In this document: one piece after another, positions 43,626 to 53,250 of the stretch | How the letters are laid out: each line of letters begins with the position of its first letter | Position numbering within the stretch: position 1 is the first letter of the stretch | NCBI GenBank assembly: GCA_035771165.1 | Contig: JAWNZC010000285.1 | Coordinates: 434,001-498,000 of the forward strand | DNA length: 64,000 nucleotides | Origin: Paragorgia papillata | Taxonomy: Eukaryota; Cnidaria; Anthozoa; Scleralcyonacea; Coralliidae | Direction of reading: 5' to 3' | Notes under the pieces: generated by a model | Told to the model about the DNA's origin: nothing | Databases searched by the model: none | The model's input: only the letters and a program-made list of their open reading frames with translations | Translations under genes and position numbers: made by a program

Positions 43626-44352
43626 ACCAGTTTAAAACTGGTGTAAAATGTATAAATCAGCAACTAATGCTTACCCCATATGGATATAATACTTCAAACC
43701 AATGTATATTACTTGTAGACACAAGTTAAAAAAACAATGCCTTGTAGTACATTGTACAGCTATAAGAATATTATGTCACATATAACATATATAAAAAGTA
43801 ATAAACACAGTGTCAACAGCCATAAGACAATATATTTTTTTGTTAAAAATATGAGGAGATACTGCATACATGTTGATATATTAAAACTTGATCAGTCACT
43901 CAGCTAATTATGAATATTTGAGGTGATTGAAAGATGTAGCCATCATTTATACGTTCCAATGATACTTCTTGAAGTCAAATCCAGTGTCCATACGACGATA
44001 TACCATAAATATTTAATTATTTTACATACAAGTACGGAAAACTATGAATTCTGAAAAGTGAACTCGTCACGAAGCACGGTCACGATGCATGGGCCACGAT
44101 GAATCTGTTATCTGTCATACTTTAAACTCGAACCAGGGTTCCAAAAATACCACAAAGGCAAGTAAGTATTTCTTGTCTCCTTGAAATGACTTTTGCAAAG
44201 GAATAACTCTCAATTTCTCAGATTAAGTCCCAATAAACATGTTATTTTCTTCACTCCTTCTCGAAAACAACGCATATTACATGAAGACCGCGATGGGAGA
44301 ATGGGTGTGAAATGATCTGCGCAGCGCAGTAGGCGTCAATGCGTTAAGCCAA
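43626..44352. other. non-coding transposon interior, right side
   Basis: AT-rich, no gene or repeat that I can support up to the dispersed repeat at 44353-44432 and the transposon end. Confidence 0.35.
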
Positions 44353-44469
44353 TCAGAGTCGATTTTCAAATGGATTGTCCCAGAGCCATTCGCTTCCCGC
44401 GTGCGTATGGGTCTGGGTACGAGATTGCAAGCTGAGCGGGAGCAAAATCCATAGCAACCGACCACCGTG

Positions 44470-45020
44470 TTAAGATTTTCGGCTATTTTTTCGAAATGTA
44501 AAAAATACTTATCGACATCCCGTTCCTGGAAAGGTGGAACCATTCTAATGTGCTTAGTAACATCAAAACTCGAATCTAGTTTGGTTCCAGTATGAACAGA
44601 TCCCAATTTTTCTTGCAACTCTATTTTTCTCATTTACAACTCAAATTTCTGCTTTTCTAATCTCTCTTCTCTTTCTCTTTCTTCTCTTTCCCTTTCTCTA
44701 TCTCGCTCCATTTCTAATTTCTTGAATTCTAATTTCATTCTTTCTGCTTCCATTGCAAATTTCATTCTTTCTATTTCTATTTCTGGATTTGCATCTGGAT
44801 TTGCATCGGGATTCTTATACAAATTTAAAACACTTTCCTCAAAGTGTTCTGATTTAACTAAGTGTTCCATAATTGTCTTTTGCATATCCTTCTTTACCAT
44901 AGAACTTTTTACCTCTACACTTAAATGTTTACCTAATGAGATCAGGTCATCCTTTCTCAATTTATTAAAAACCTCTTGATCGGGCTCTAACATGAACTGC
45001 TCAGGTTTAAATTCTGACAT
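44470..45020 (-). pseudogene. Gmr1-like element gag, left part
   Basis: MSEFKPEQFMLEPDQEVFNK begins the protein. A helical region and a highly charged Glu/Arg-rich coiled coil (MERDREREREEREREE) follow. A TAA at 44634-44636 interrupts the frame, which then continues as MRKIELQEK, SFDVTKHIRMVPPFQERDVD and KYFLHFEKIAENL up to the TTAA insertion. The right half of the same capsid-like text resumes at 26490 (minus strand). Gag would form the particle shell. Residues beyond NL in the apparent frame derive from the transposon inverted repeat. Confidence 0.8.
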
Positions 45021-45109
45021 TTTATCAAATAGCTGAGCTCACACAAATTCGAATTTTAGCTCTGAATAAAAAAAAAACTCAAAAGTTGCCGAACTTTGAC
45101 TTGAATGAA

Positions 45110-45185
45110 ATTCCCCGGACACTAACGTACACTTTCCCGAGACACTAACGTATAGGTTCCCGAGACACTAACGTATACGTCCCCG
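45110..45185. repeat. ~28-bp tandem repeats in the retrotransposon leader
   Basis: CCCGAGACACTAACGTATA or close variants occur three times in a row between the 5' LTR and gag. They lie in the untranslated leader of the Gmr1-like element. Confidence 0.8.
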
Positions 45186-45199
45186 CCTGAGCCCCCAAT

Positions 45200-46062
45200 T
45201 GTTACATGACCGCAATACGCAACAAAAAGTGTAACCTCACCTGTTTGGTTTTTACAATTATTTATTTAATTAACAAGAAACTTAGAATAGATATTGAAAA
45301 TGTCTATAAAGATTAAAACTAAATTAAAGTTCAGAAACTTATCTGTCATCTGCACACAACGAAACAGTCAATAGGAGATTCCGGCACAGGTTAACAATCC
45401 GTATGGACTTGAAAAGGAAGGAATAATAAAACCAACGGCAGGAACTCCAGGACTGACTTCGTAACCACTTTGATACATATAGCTCTCTCATACATATGCA
45501 TGCCTGATATATGTTCGATGGCTGCTTATACAGCATATCCTCCTACCTAGAATTACCAATAATCAGTAAGTGTGAAATCCCTAGAATTACCAATAATCGT
45601 TAATTTTAAAAAACTAATTCCCAACCTACCACCCCAACCTAACCCTAACCCCCCCGGAAACCCAAAACCCCCGGTGAACCTAAACCTAATCACAACCCTC
45701 CGGGAAAATAACACCCCTCTAGGATTTTTAGCTTTATGTGTTCAAGTTTAACATCCCGCATGTGGGACAGAGAATTACTTACAATTACCAATTATTGGTA
45801 ATTCAAGGCCGTTTCACACTTACTGATTATTGGTAATTCTAGGTAGGAGGACATGTTGGCTTATATAGTTTCTAGAGTATATAATTATAGTAACATACTT
45901 CATTCTATATATAATATATTTACGTAATTACTAAATGACATCATAGCTGACTCATGCCAAGTCACAAGTGTTTACTAATTGGCTACAAGAACTTATTAAG
46001 TAGTTCAGTGATCAAATAACGTCTAGTTAATTAACTGTCTTAGAATAGGCATATCCGTAACA
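45200..46062 (-). repeat. 5' LTR of the Gmr1-like element, interrupted
   Basis: 863 bp. It equals the 530-bp partner LTR plus a 328-bp insertion with a 7-bp duplication at 45524-45865. It starts TGTTACATGACC and ends TATCCGTAACA. Confidence 0.95.
45531..45858. mobile_element. 328-bp MITE inside the LTR, TSD GCTTATA
   Basis: Inverted repeats of about 40 bp begin CAGCATATCCTCCTACCTAG and run through AATTACCAATAATCAG. Direct GCTTATA copies flank it (45524-45530, 45859-45865). The other LTR shows the unoccupied site. The interior has C-rich text with ACCTAACCCTAACCCC, a telomere-like phrase. It is non-coding. Confidence 0.92.
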
Positions 46063-46484
46063 CAATTCGTAAACGAAACACACAGCGTTAATACAAGATC
46101 TTCTTTGTGTGATCTTAAATTACCTAAAGTATGTCGTGAGATCGCTAAAACAAACATTTTCATATAGTGGAGCTATGTTGTTTAATTCTCTACCTAATAT
46201 AATGAAATACGTTTACAACATTTCTGTTCAAAGTTTTAAAAAATTTGTAAAAATATATCCATTAAATTTAAACAATAGCGTTTCACATTTAGAGGATGTT
46301 TATTGTAATTTATGTAAGTATAAATTAGTCTGTTCATGTGTCTTGTATCAAATGTAGTAATTATCTGTAATGTATTTTGCAAAGTAATTTTTAATTTAGG
46401 ATACTTAGTTAAGGAAGGCCATCTGGCGGAATACGTTATTGTAAAGATGTATATATACCTTCCTCTTTTAAATAAAATTCAAAG
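46063..46484 (+). pseudogene. CR1/Jockey-type LINE C-terminus and 3' end, right half
   Basis: Continues the reading broken at 17851: THSVNTRSSLCDLK, then YSGAMLFNSLPNIMK and SVQSFKKFVKIYPLN are the closing phrases of this LINE group. A 1-bp type shift lies near 46110. The 3' untranslated part ends at AATAAAATTCAAAG. It abuts the 5S rRNA gene directly. Confidence 0.82.
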
Positions 46485-46599
46485 TACAACCATACCACCG
46501 CGAAAGCATCGGTCCTTGTCCGATCACCGAAGTTAAGCCCCGTCGGGCGTGGTTAGTACTTGGATGGGTGACCGCCTGGGAATACCCCGTGCCGTAGAC
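46485..46599 (+). rRNA. 5S rRNA gene, copy 1 (5' edge altered)
   Basis: Matches metazoan 5S rRNA along its length: CCATACCACCGCGAAAGCA, GATCACCGAAGTTAAGCCCC and TAGTACTTGGATGGGTGACC, with the internal A and C box regions intact. The 3' end GCCGTAGAC is followed by ACCTTTTT, a pol III stop. The first few bases (GTCTACG in copy 2) are replaced by the end of the LINE, so it is slightly 5'-truncated or altered. Differences from copy 2 include ATCGGTCCTTG and CGTGG. Confidence 0.92.
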
Positions 46600-46699
46600 A
46601 CCTTTTTCAAGTTTCTTCTTCTCCTTCTTCGCTCGGGCTCTGGCGTTTCGGAAGCATCCGCTGACCCGAGCCCAACCACATCCTCGCTATCGCTTCTTC

Positions 46700-46724
46700 A
46701 TCGCTTCTCGGCCTATCGGCTAAG
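46700..46724 (+). ncRNA. U2: U2 snRNA gene 1, 5' segment (nt ~1-25)
   Basis: ATCGCTTCTCGGCCTATCGG then CTAAG is the conserved beginning of U2 snRNA. It lies 100 bp after the 5S gene. The gene is interrupted here by an ORF1-bearing element and continues at 48344, then again at 53251. A partial false start (ATCGCTTCTTC) precedes it. Confidence 0.85.
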
Positions 46725-48343
46725 GTTCGATCGAAGTTTACGAGCTCTACGAGCCTTGATGATGACGGCTACAAGTTCTTCAAGTGCTGATAGGGTGCAG
46801 GTGGCGGATCCATGCTCCAGTTTACACACTGGTAACACTGCCTCACCCACTTCGAGTTGTACAACGCAGGTGTGGACTATGGCTGAGGTGGTGTCTGGTG
46901 ACCATGCTGCTGGGAATAATCCTAGTAGTGGTCCTTTTCAGGACCTTGCAGCCCCCTCGGTCGTAGTGCCGTACCCCGAGCGCTGGGCCATGGTCACTGT
47001 TCCTGTGTCGGCTTTGGCGGGGAAACCCAAGTTGGCGCCGGCGGAGGTCTGGGACGCCTTGGAGAAGGAATTCTCTCCGGCCGCCGAGTACTTCGCCCAG
47101 ATCCAGTATCTTCGTGCGGACCGCTTCCGTCTTTGGTGTAAGACTCCGGAGATTTTGGAGGAGGTCATGGCCACTGGCATCACTGTTCATGGTCATCCAG
47201 TCAAGATCCAGCCCTATTCCTACAAGAAGCGGAGCTGGGTTACTGTGACGCACCTTCCTTATGGCCTTCCGGAGGAGGAATTAAAAGTATTCTTCGGGGG
47301 CAATGGGGTGGTGCTGTTCCGGAACGCGAGGACTGGGACAGTTAAGATCCTGATGGAACTACGCAAAGCCATCCCGACTCGTGTCCGCATCTGTGGTCAT
47401 GCTGGGCTGGTTTATCACCAGGGGCAGATTAGAACCTGCTTCAATTGTGGTGCACAGGGGCATGAGTCTCGCCGTTGCCCAAAGAAGCAGGCTCCGGCCC
47501 ATCGAACGGAGGCGATTGCTCCTTCGACTGCTGGCGCTCTGGCCTCTTCGAAGGCCAGGCGAATGCGCAAGCGGAAGAGGGGGTGGAAGAAGGCCGTTGC
47601 TGATTCGGTCGTCCCAGCCAGGGACCGAGGAAGAGGTGCCGGATGGTTCGTCGGGTGGCTCACCTGGGCCGCCGATTAAGAAGCCAGGAGCTGAGGCTGT
47701 GGCTAAGGATGACATGGAGACGACTCCTGTGTCTCTCGACGAGGCCCTCAATCAGCGGCTGGCGGAGATTCGTGTCACTACGCGTGAGGATTTGGATCGT
47801 CGATTTCCGCGCGATATCGAAAACCCTACCTTCCGGTTGGTTGGTGGACACTTCGTCCACGTCCAAGAACGTGAGATCTTGGGCGACAACAAGGATCCGT
47901 CGTCTCCCTTGCCCCCCGCTGATCGTCTGCTTTTGCAGAATCGGGGGGCTGAGATACGCGCTTTGTCGAGGCAGCATGGGTCATCGCCCCATATGCTTCA
48001 CTATGACGCTGTCTCTATTCATAAGGCAGATGGTTCGGAGGTTTCGCGGCACCGTTTGTTTAATGTGTGGCCGCGAGTCCTCCCAGATGGATTTGGATAG
48101 GCATTTTCATGCTCACATTCCAATTCATTCGCTCCCGACTCCCTCGGCTGGTTTGCCTTTTGTGGATCGGTCCTGGGTGACCATTTTGACGTTTCTGGCG
48201 CAACGGAGAGAGGGTCGCATCCTCTTTTGGTCTGAGTGGCACGCGTAAGCCACCTCCGCGGAATAGTCCTACGCACTTAGGGATTCATGATGTCATTTGC
48301 ACCGCCGGCATCGTTATATCCTGAAAGGGCTTAACTTCAAAAC
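46725..48343 (+). mobile_element. U2-inserted ORF1-only retroelement (Tx1/L1-related), element X
   Basis: It occupies U2 between CGGCTAAG and AAGATCAAG, so only AAG could be duplicated. It carries a zinc-knuckle ORF1 homologous to that of the larger element in the next U2 gene (59466-60641), but no endonuclease or RT. This makes it a non-autonomous or internally deleted relative. The 3' end reads CTTAACTTCAAAAC. Confidence 0.75.
46759..48100 (+). pseudogene. element X ORF1, nucleic-acid-binding protein
   Basis: The likely start is ATG 46759; upstream codons in the same frame run through U2 and 5S and are accidental. After a Ser/Thr-rich N-terminus, an RRM-like fold is suggested by FRLWCKTPEILEEVMATG, VKIQPYSYKKRSWVTVTHLP and GLPEEELKVFF. 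A CCHC knuckle CFNCGAQGHESRRC follows (47438-47482). At about 47620-47650 the reading shifts frame. The second frame continues with VSLDEALNQRLAEIRVTT and FRLVGGHFVHVQEREI to 48100. ORF1 proteins of this type coat the element RNA and assist integration. Confidence 0.75.
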
Positions 48344-48380
48344 AAGATCAAGTGTAGTATCTGTTCTTATCAGCTTAATA
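48344..48380 (+). ncRNA. U2: U2 snRNA gene 1, middle segment
   Basis: AAGATCAAGTGTAGTATCTG then TTCTTATCAGCTTAATA, the branch-point-pairing region of U2. The last 21 bases (48360-48380) are repeated at 53251-53271 as the target duplication of the next element. Confidence 0.9.
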
Positions 48381-49180
48381 GTTTACTATTTCGCTGTCGA
48401 GAAGTTGATCAGGTCCTCGGGTGTTTAACCTCGTTTCCGCTTTGCTTCTCGAGACACGTTGACCGGTTTTCAACCGCCAGCGATCCCATTGTGACCAGCT
48501 ACGCTTTGCTAGGATTAGGGCGCTTGCTAGTGAGTAGTTACAGTCTTCGGACTGTTCTCGAAAACTAGTAAGGTTCGCTACGCGGTACAGGTGTCTAGGC
48601 ACTTGTTTGAGCAACGCTCAAGCAACTTTCTCTACGCCTGTGCTATAGTTTAGCTCGCTATACGTGTTAGCGGCGGTCGACATCTTCGGAAGAACGCTGT
48701 TAGTTAGGGCGTTAGCTCTTCTCGTTCGCGCCTCAGGGCCTGGCCGTTCTTCTGAGAACGCGTGCTGCCTACCCTGACACCGCTGAGAAGACGCTAGTCT
48801 ACCGCTCGCAGCGGTTTCTACGCGAGACGATATCGCTGTCTTACAGTGACTTTGGCTCGTTTAGCCCCCGCTTTATTATTTCTATCTTTGTTTTGACTCC
48901 TGTAAGTAGGCTCTTCTTTCGCTTTTGCGGCTCACATAAGTATACCTTGTGAGTCGTTCCTTTATTATTTGATACTATATTTTATTATTTCCCTGACTAG
49001 CAAAGACTACAGCACAATTACGAGCCAAGTACCGAGCTAGTCGTAACATGTTTAGCTTAGTATTATTGTTAATAATAAAAAACTTTCCGTCACGGTCAGT
49101 GCTCTTGGCGGGAATTTCCATATTTTTTCTTTTGAATTTATTATTGAACACGTGGGCGCCGCAAGCCCCGACTCTCTCGT
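48381..49180 (+). other. structured leader of element W
   Basis: No gene. It is rich in short stem-loops, for example ACAGTC-TTCG-GACTGT at 48540-48555 and TTGAGCAACGCTCAAG near 48607. The density of pairing suggests a structured 5' untranslated RNA. I could not identify a known ribozyme. Confidence 0.45.
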
Positions 49181-50304
49181 ATGCAGCACACACCACGTAA
49201 TTGGCGTTGTGCCTGTACGCCAGGCATTTTGGGGCAACCAGAGTCAAATCTTTCACCGGCAGTTCGACGAGTCGTTGAAGCAACCGCCATTGGCCCAGCT
49301 GACCAGTGCCAGTTACGCGATACCAGACATGGCCTTACCGCGTCCTTCAGATGGCCATCCAACCAACAAGTCCTTGGTGACAACCGACGAAAACCTTTCT
49401 GCGCCTTCCCACCGGCAGTTATAAGCTTATTCAACGACCTAGATGTACCTCTTGACACTTGGTCCATAGACATTGGTAAAGACTCAATAAGTTGTGAACT
49501 TTCCTGGCTACCCAACAATGAACTGAACATTCCGCCTAGCCGGGCTCCTGCGTCATCCTCACCTCGGGCTCATTCCTGTTCTTCGCCTACCTCCTCCGAT
49601 GATGGCTACTTCTCAGCCTCGTCTACTGTTTCCACTTCACCTTCCTCGCCAGTACATGCAAGAACTCTACCGTCGCCTCCTCCGTTCCAGCTTCCAGCCG
49701 TGCCAAACAACGCGTCTTCGCAGACCACTACTGCCTCGGCGTCCGTGGACACACAGACAGACCCTGTTCGAGAACTTAAGCCACTACCAAAACAGGCGTC
49801 CATCTCCGTCTCCACTGAAACCGTTGGCTCCTCCAGCACGTCCTGCCAAACGTCAAGTACTACATCAACCTCTACCTCCACTGACCGTACCCCTGCCAGC
49901 TCAAACTCATCTCAAACCGACGTCATCGAAGTCTCCACATCCTCCAGTCCTGTCAAAACCGCTCCTGTGTCCTCCTCTGTCCAAACCGAACCACCTCCTT
50001 TGGTCACATCACAATGCATTGGTACCGGCAATGATCCAATCACCGGCCTACCTACCAGCAAGGGAACCTGTCACATGTGTCACGAAAAACATATCCCAGT
50101 CTCGCGGATAGACTTACACCTTATTGTTTGCAAGGGCAACACCTCGATACCTCAACAAATCGATGCCATTGCGCAAACTTGGTCCGCACGTTTTGACATA
50201 AATAAACACTCTCTCGTCGAAATCATTCCACTAGTAGCCTTCGCGGAATCTCAAGCCGAGATTTCTACAGAAGCGTCTGATATCGCGCAAGTTGCCTTCA
50301 ACTT
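49181..50304 (+). pseudogene. element W ORF, N-terminal and central part
   Basis: About 375 residues up to the P-type insertion. The N-terminal 120 residues look globular (FCAFPPAVISLFNDLDVPLD, SCELSWLP). Residues about 125-285 are extremely Ser/Thr/Pro-rich. Near residue 300 lies the finger CHMCHEKHIPVSRIDLHLIV then C. A helical segment follows and ends AQVAFNF at the insertion. The apparent last residues beyond this come from the transposon terminal repeat. Probably an ORF1-type nucleic-acid-binding protein; the family is not recognised. Confidence 0.6.
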
Positions 50305-50883
50305 CATAGACCCTAGAAGAAGAGGATAGGAAACTCCATAAGCCACGCTATACGCGCGGGCGACTATGTTGAAACTTCCGGTGAGTCATGTGACGTGATC
50401 TTGAATCTTGAAACGACACAAAGACCCATTCATGAAAATTCATGATGTGACTCCATTCATGAATAAATACTTGGATATCGATGGATAATTTATGTATTTA
50501 TGGCTACTTTTTCTTCCTTGAAAGTATCCGTGAATAAAACATACCCGAGAATTGCGCTTTTCTCGATTGTCCACACAGTAGATGATATGAAGGGATGAGT
50601 TTATTTAAGATTCCTACTCCTAAAGCGTCCGACTCAGAGCACACATCGCAGATCAAACTTGAAGCACGTTCGGCTTGGAAAACTGCTATTCTCCATACGC
50701 GACAAGAAACCAGTGAACTGAAAGAGAGGTTTACAAGGAACAAAAGCTACAAACTGGAGCCATTCCGACTTTGAACCTTCCCGTCAAAATATTAGATATT
50801 TTGCCTGGGACTTCGACACCGCAAGAAAGAAGAGTTCTCATCCACCACGAACCGCAATCATCCTCATCAGCATCCAAACCATT

Positions 50884-51677
50884 ATGCATGTTATTCCTTT
50901 GGTAGCACCTAAAAATCAGTCTTCACCTATCAATTACTCCCAAGTAAGACGATCAAGAAAATGTGAAATTCTCATAAGAGCAGAAACTGACAAAAGTAAA
51001 ACATGCACTAAATTTGATGGAAAAAAGAATCGAGCTAAATCTGTCCTTCCTGCTAAAGCCAAAGCACCACTAACTGCATGTTCAGCTGCTAAATTGCAAG
51101 AAACCATAAGGGAAGATATAATAAAATTGAAAGAGTCTGAATTCAAATGTATGCAGCTAGAAGACCGAGTAAAAAGAATGGAAGAAGAAATGGTTCTCGT
51201 GGTGTAAGAATTGAAGATGATCTCAGCAATTCCTTCCTGGCAATCTTGGACCAAACCAATTTGCAAGCTACCCCACAAATGAGACTAGCCTTCGAGCAAC
51301 AGCAGAAAGCAATGATGTATAATAAACATGGACGGAGATGGCATCCTCACTTTGTTGAGTTCTGCCTGTCAATACATGCAAAGTCGTCATCTGTCTACAA
51401 CGAGCTCAGAAAGAATGAAAAGAACCCAGATGGAATCCTTTACCTACCCCATGAGAGAACCCTGCGAGACTACAGGAATCACTTCAAACCAGCAGCAGGC
51501 TTTGTCTTGGAAAATATCGAGGTACTGAAGTCCATTGTGAAGAGCTACGAGGGCGCTGCTAGATATGTTGTGTTGGTGTTTGATGAAATGAAGATCAAAG
51601 GAAGACTGGTGTTTGACAAACACTCAGGCAAGTTGATTGGGTTCACCTCACTTGGTGATCCTGATTTGGACTTCTGA
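50884..51677 (+). pseudogene. P-element-like transposase fragment
   Basis: Two overlapping frames: 50884-51207, basic with a coiled coil (LEDRVKRMEEEMV), and 51147-51677. The second carries family phrases HPHFVEFCLSIHAKSSSVYN, LYLPHERTLRDY and YVVLVFDEMKIKGRLVFDKH then SGKLIGFTSLGD. The DEMKI segment holds the first catalytic Asp of the RNase H-like core. It ends at a TGA after DPDLDF, so the rest of the catalytic domain is missing. A shift or intron near 51200 joins the two frames. The N-terminal THAP finger typical of the family is not seen. Confidence 0.8.
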
Positions 51678-52230
51678 ACACTTGAGGAGTTAGAGGTTAC
51701 AAGCCATGTACTAGCATTAATGGTTACAGGTGTTCAGACAACTGAAATTTATGCTAGTATATTTCCTTTCCCAAACGGTTGTTTCCTATCAGTTGGTCCC
51801 AATTTACTGGCAAGCAGTTGGAATTTTTGAACTAAATTGTGGCCTGCATGTTGTTGGCACAGTAAGTGATGGAATGTCAGCCAACTGAAAGATTTTCCGC
51901 GTGCACAAGCATATTTCTGGTGAACAAGAAAAAAAAGGCACCCAGGGAACACATTTGAGCAGCTCTGGTATTTACAGTATGATATTCAGTAGATACACAT
52001 AAAAGTGTATTGTAATTTTAATTACAGTAATTGTATAAAACAACTTAAGCCTATTTGCCATTTATCACAAAATCTGGCTCACAGCAAGCTGGAAGTGTGA
52101 ATGTGCAATTGGCCATTTCCCAATTGGTAAAGAGTATTGAGCGCTGGTGTTCTTGGGAGCGTTTGAAGGACAGTTTCAGTGACCGGAAAAAATTGATAAA
52201 AAAACATATTCTCGTCCCAGACCTCGGTTG
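51678..52230. other. P-type transposon, non-coding remainder
   Basis: No supportable coding sequence between the truncated transposase and the right terminal repeat. The stretch is AT-rich. Confidence 0.4.
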
Positions 52231-52256
52231 CCTATCCTCTTCTTCTAGGGTCTATG

Positions 52257-52421
52257 GACTCACTCAACCTACACCCTGACCACCTCGAACAATTTTGTTC
52301 TGCGCTAAAGCACCTCCACAACACCGCTTGGACTGACGCCTGTGAACAACTCGGCCTACAACCAAACGTCGCCAAGCCACACGACTTCCTCACCAACCTG
52401 ACCTGCTCTCCCAATGATGCC
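52257..52421 (+). pseudogene. element W ORF, continued after the P-type insertion
   Basis: DSLNLHPDHLEQFCSALKHL then HNTAWTDACEQLGLQPN continues the W protein. It ends with LTCSPNDA encoded by CTGACCTGCTCTCCCAATGA then TGCC (52398-52421), a 24-bp sequence also found in the U1 gene. The next codons come from a U1-derived segment. Empty-site frame at the P-type insertion is off by one base, so a small change accompanied insertion or excision. Confidence 0.55.
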
Positions 52422-52759
52422 AAAGCAAATTCTAACCCGTGCCTGATTGTTTCTGTTTTACAGATGAAAACAAAGTCGCTCCAGCAATGACCGCACCCAA
52501 ATGTTCCATCCGCCCGAAACTCCGACGTACCACGGACACGCAAATTCTTCACCGCCGCGAGGCAAGCCGTGGTAAGCACGCAACTTTCGTTACTTTTTTT
52601 ATTCGGTCGCTAGCAAATTAGCCTACACTAGTCCCTCCACTACCACATGCCGCTGACACATAGTACACAAACATAGCATCTTCGCAACATACAAGGCATA
52701 CTTACCTGATGCGAGAGGTACTTTGATCAGCAAGTCTGACCTGCTCTCCCAATGATGCC
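52422..52759 (+). pseudogene. U1: U1 snRNA promoter region plus first ~61 nt of U1, inside element W
   Basis: 52424-52758 is nearly identical to 53450-53785, which is the upstream region and 5' part of the U1 gene (ATACTTACCTGATGCGAGAG at 52698). It ends in the 3' strand of stem-loop I, then W coding text resumes. It is flanked by the shared 24-bp sequence (52398-52421 and 52736-52759). It is a truncated U1 copy with its promoter and cannot make a complete U1. Confidence 0.85.
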
Positions 52760-52924
52760 ACTGCTCATGCTGTCAACGCAACTATTAAAAACCAAAAGAT
52801 TGACGGTGTATGCGAATATGGCGATTCGGAGGAAGAGTTTCTCAAAGAAGAAGATGTATGGGACGGTTACTATGACCAAGATGACGTCAACTATGGTTAC
52901 CCTCCCAGTGATGACGAATTCTGA
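52760..52924 (+). pseudogene. element W ORF, C-terminal part
   Basis: TAHAVNATIKNQKIDGVCEY then an acidic tail with EEEFLKEEDVWDGYYDQDD and the end PPSDDEF before TGA 52922-52924. The frame is the one that would follow directly from LTCSPNDA if the U1-derived segment were absent, so it is the same ORF. The tail is strongly acidic and Tyr-rich. Confidence 0.55.
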
Positions 52925-53250
52925 ACGTTACCGCGTTAAGCGGACAAGCTTGCAGACACTTTAAACTTTGTTTTGCCAACTCATGGCACATAACGTAATT
53001 TAAAACGCATACATAGTAGTCAATAGGTCTTGTACTATAAGGGAGGTTATGACAACCCAACCCACTATGAGCTTAACTCTCTCCTCATTTCAAACTGCAC
53101 ACACCTAAAACTAGCAAAACATGATATAAGACGTCAATCGGACACATGCCTTAACCAGGAAGCTACGACATAAATGAGCGTACGCGACCTATTTTCGACC
53201 ACCACACACACCAAAACATAGAAAATACACTTAGGTTTTAATAAAAGAAC
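52925..53250 (+). other. element W 3' tail
   Basis: About 325 bp without coding potential, ending TTTTAATAAAAGAAC directly before the 21-bp U2 target duplication. It is likely the 3' untranslated region of the element. Confidence 0.5.

Larger units (their letters stand above)
26495..44469. mobile_element. 18-kb DNA transposon with TTAA target duplication (Kolobok/piggyBac/Sola3-like by target)
   Basis: The gag reading of the host element is cut at TTAA: 26491-26494 on the left and 44470-44473 on the right. The ends are inverted repeats of about 31 bp starting CACGGTGGTCGGTTGCTATG with two mismatches, then TTTTGCTCCC. The left end has two extra T between TTAA and CACGG. TTAA insertion is shared by piggyBac, Kolobok and Sola3. 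No piggyBac transposase is visible, and the minus-strand transposase-like gene inside may be its own. A later Ty3/gypsy insertion contributes 5.4 kb. Confidence 0.75.
17852..46062 (-). mobile_element. Gmr1-like Ty3/gypsy retrotransposon, 28.2 kb including nested insertions
   Basis: Matching LTRs beginning TGTTAC and ending GTAACA lie at 17852-18381 and 45200-46062, flanked by CAAT (17848-17851 and 46063-46066). The minus-strand internal order is gag (45020-44470), split by an 18-kb DNA transposon, then zinc knuckle, protease and integrase (26490-24354), then RT and RNase H (22398-18455). Integrase before RT is the Gmr1-like arrangement, unlike usual Ty3/gypsy. Insertions of a LINE, a duplicated segment and a DNA transposon account for most of the length. 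Stops and frameshifts show it is dead. Confidence 0.9.
50305..52256 (+). mobile_element. P-superfamily DNA transposon inside element W
   Basis: Perfect 26-bp terminal inverted repeats begin CATAGACCCTAGAAGAAGAG and end GATAGG (50305-50330, 52231-52256). Starting CAT is shared with the Drosophila P element. It contains a P-type transposase fragment and is internally deleted. An 8-bp target duplication, expected for the family, is not visible. Confidence 0.8.
48381..53250 (+). mobile_element. second U2-inserted element, element W
   Basis: Bounded by 21-bp copies starting TCTGTTCTTATCAGC. After removal of a P-type transposon and a U1-derived segment, it comprises a 0.8-kb leader, one ORF with a Cys/His finger and a ~330-bp tail ending in an AATAAAAGAAC-like sequence. 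No RT is present. The long target duplication and A-rich end suggest a LINE-type insertion, by its own or borrowed machinery. Confidence 0.75.

Noticed and set aside
26495..44469. piggyBac element
   Set aside because: TTAA fits, but the internal transposase-like protein has no piggyBac DDD signature that I can see.
46549..46758. Start of the element X protein within the 5S and U2 sequences
   Set aside because: The frame is open by chance through RNA genes. The first plausible Met is 46759.
48381..53250. Element W as a Utopia-type element
   Set aside because: Utopia elements encode RT with a restriction-like endonuclease. W has neither, so the name would be unsupported.
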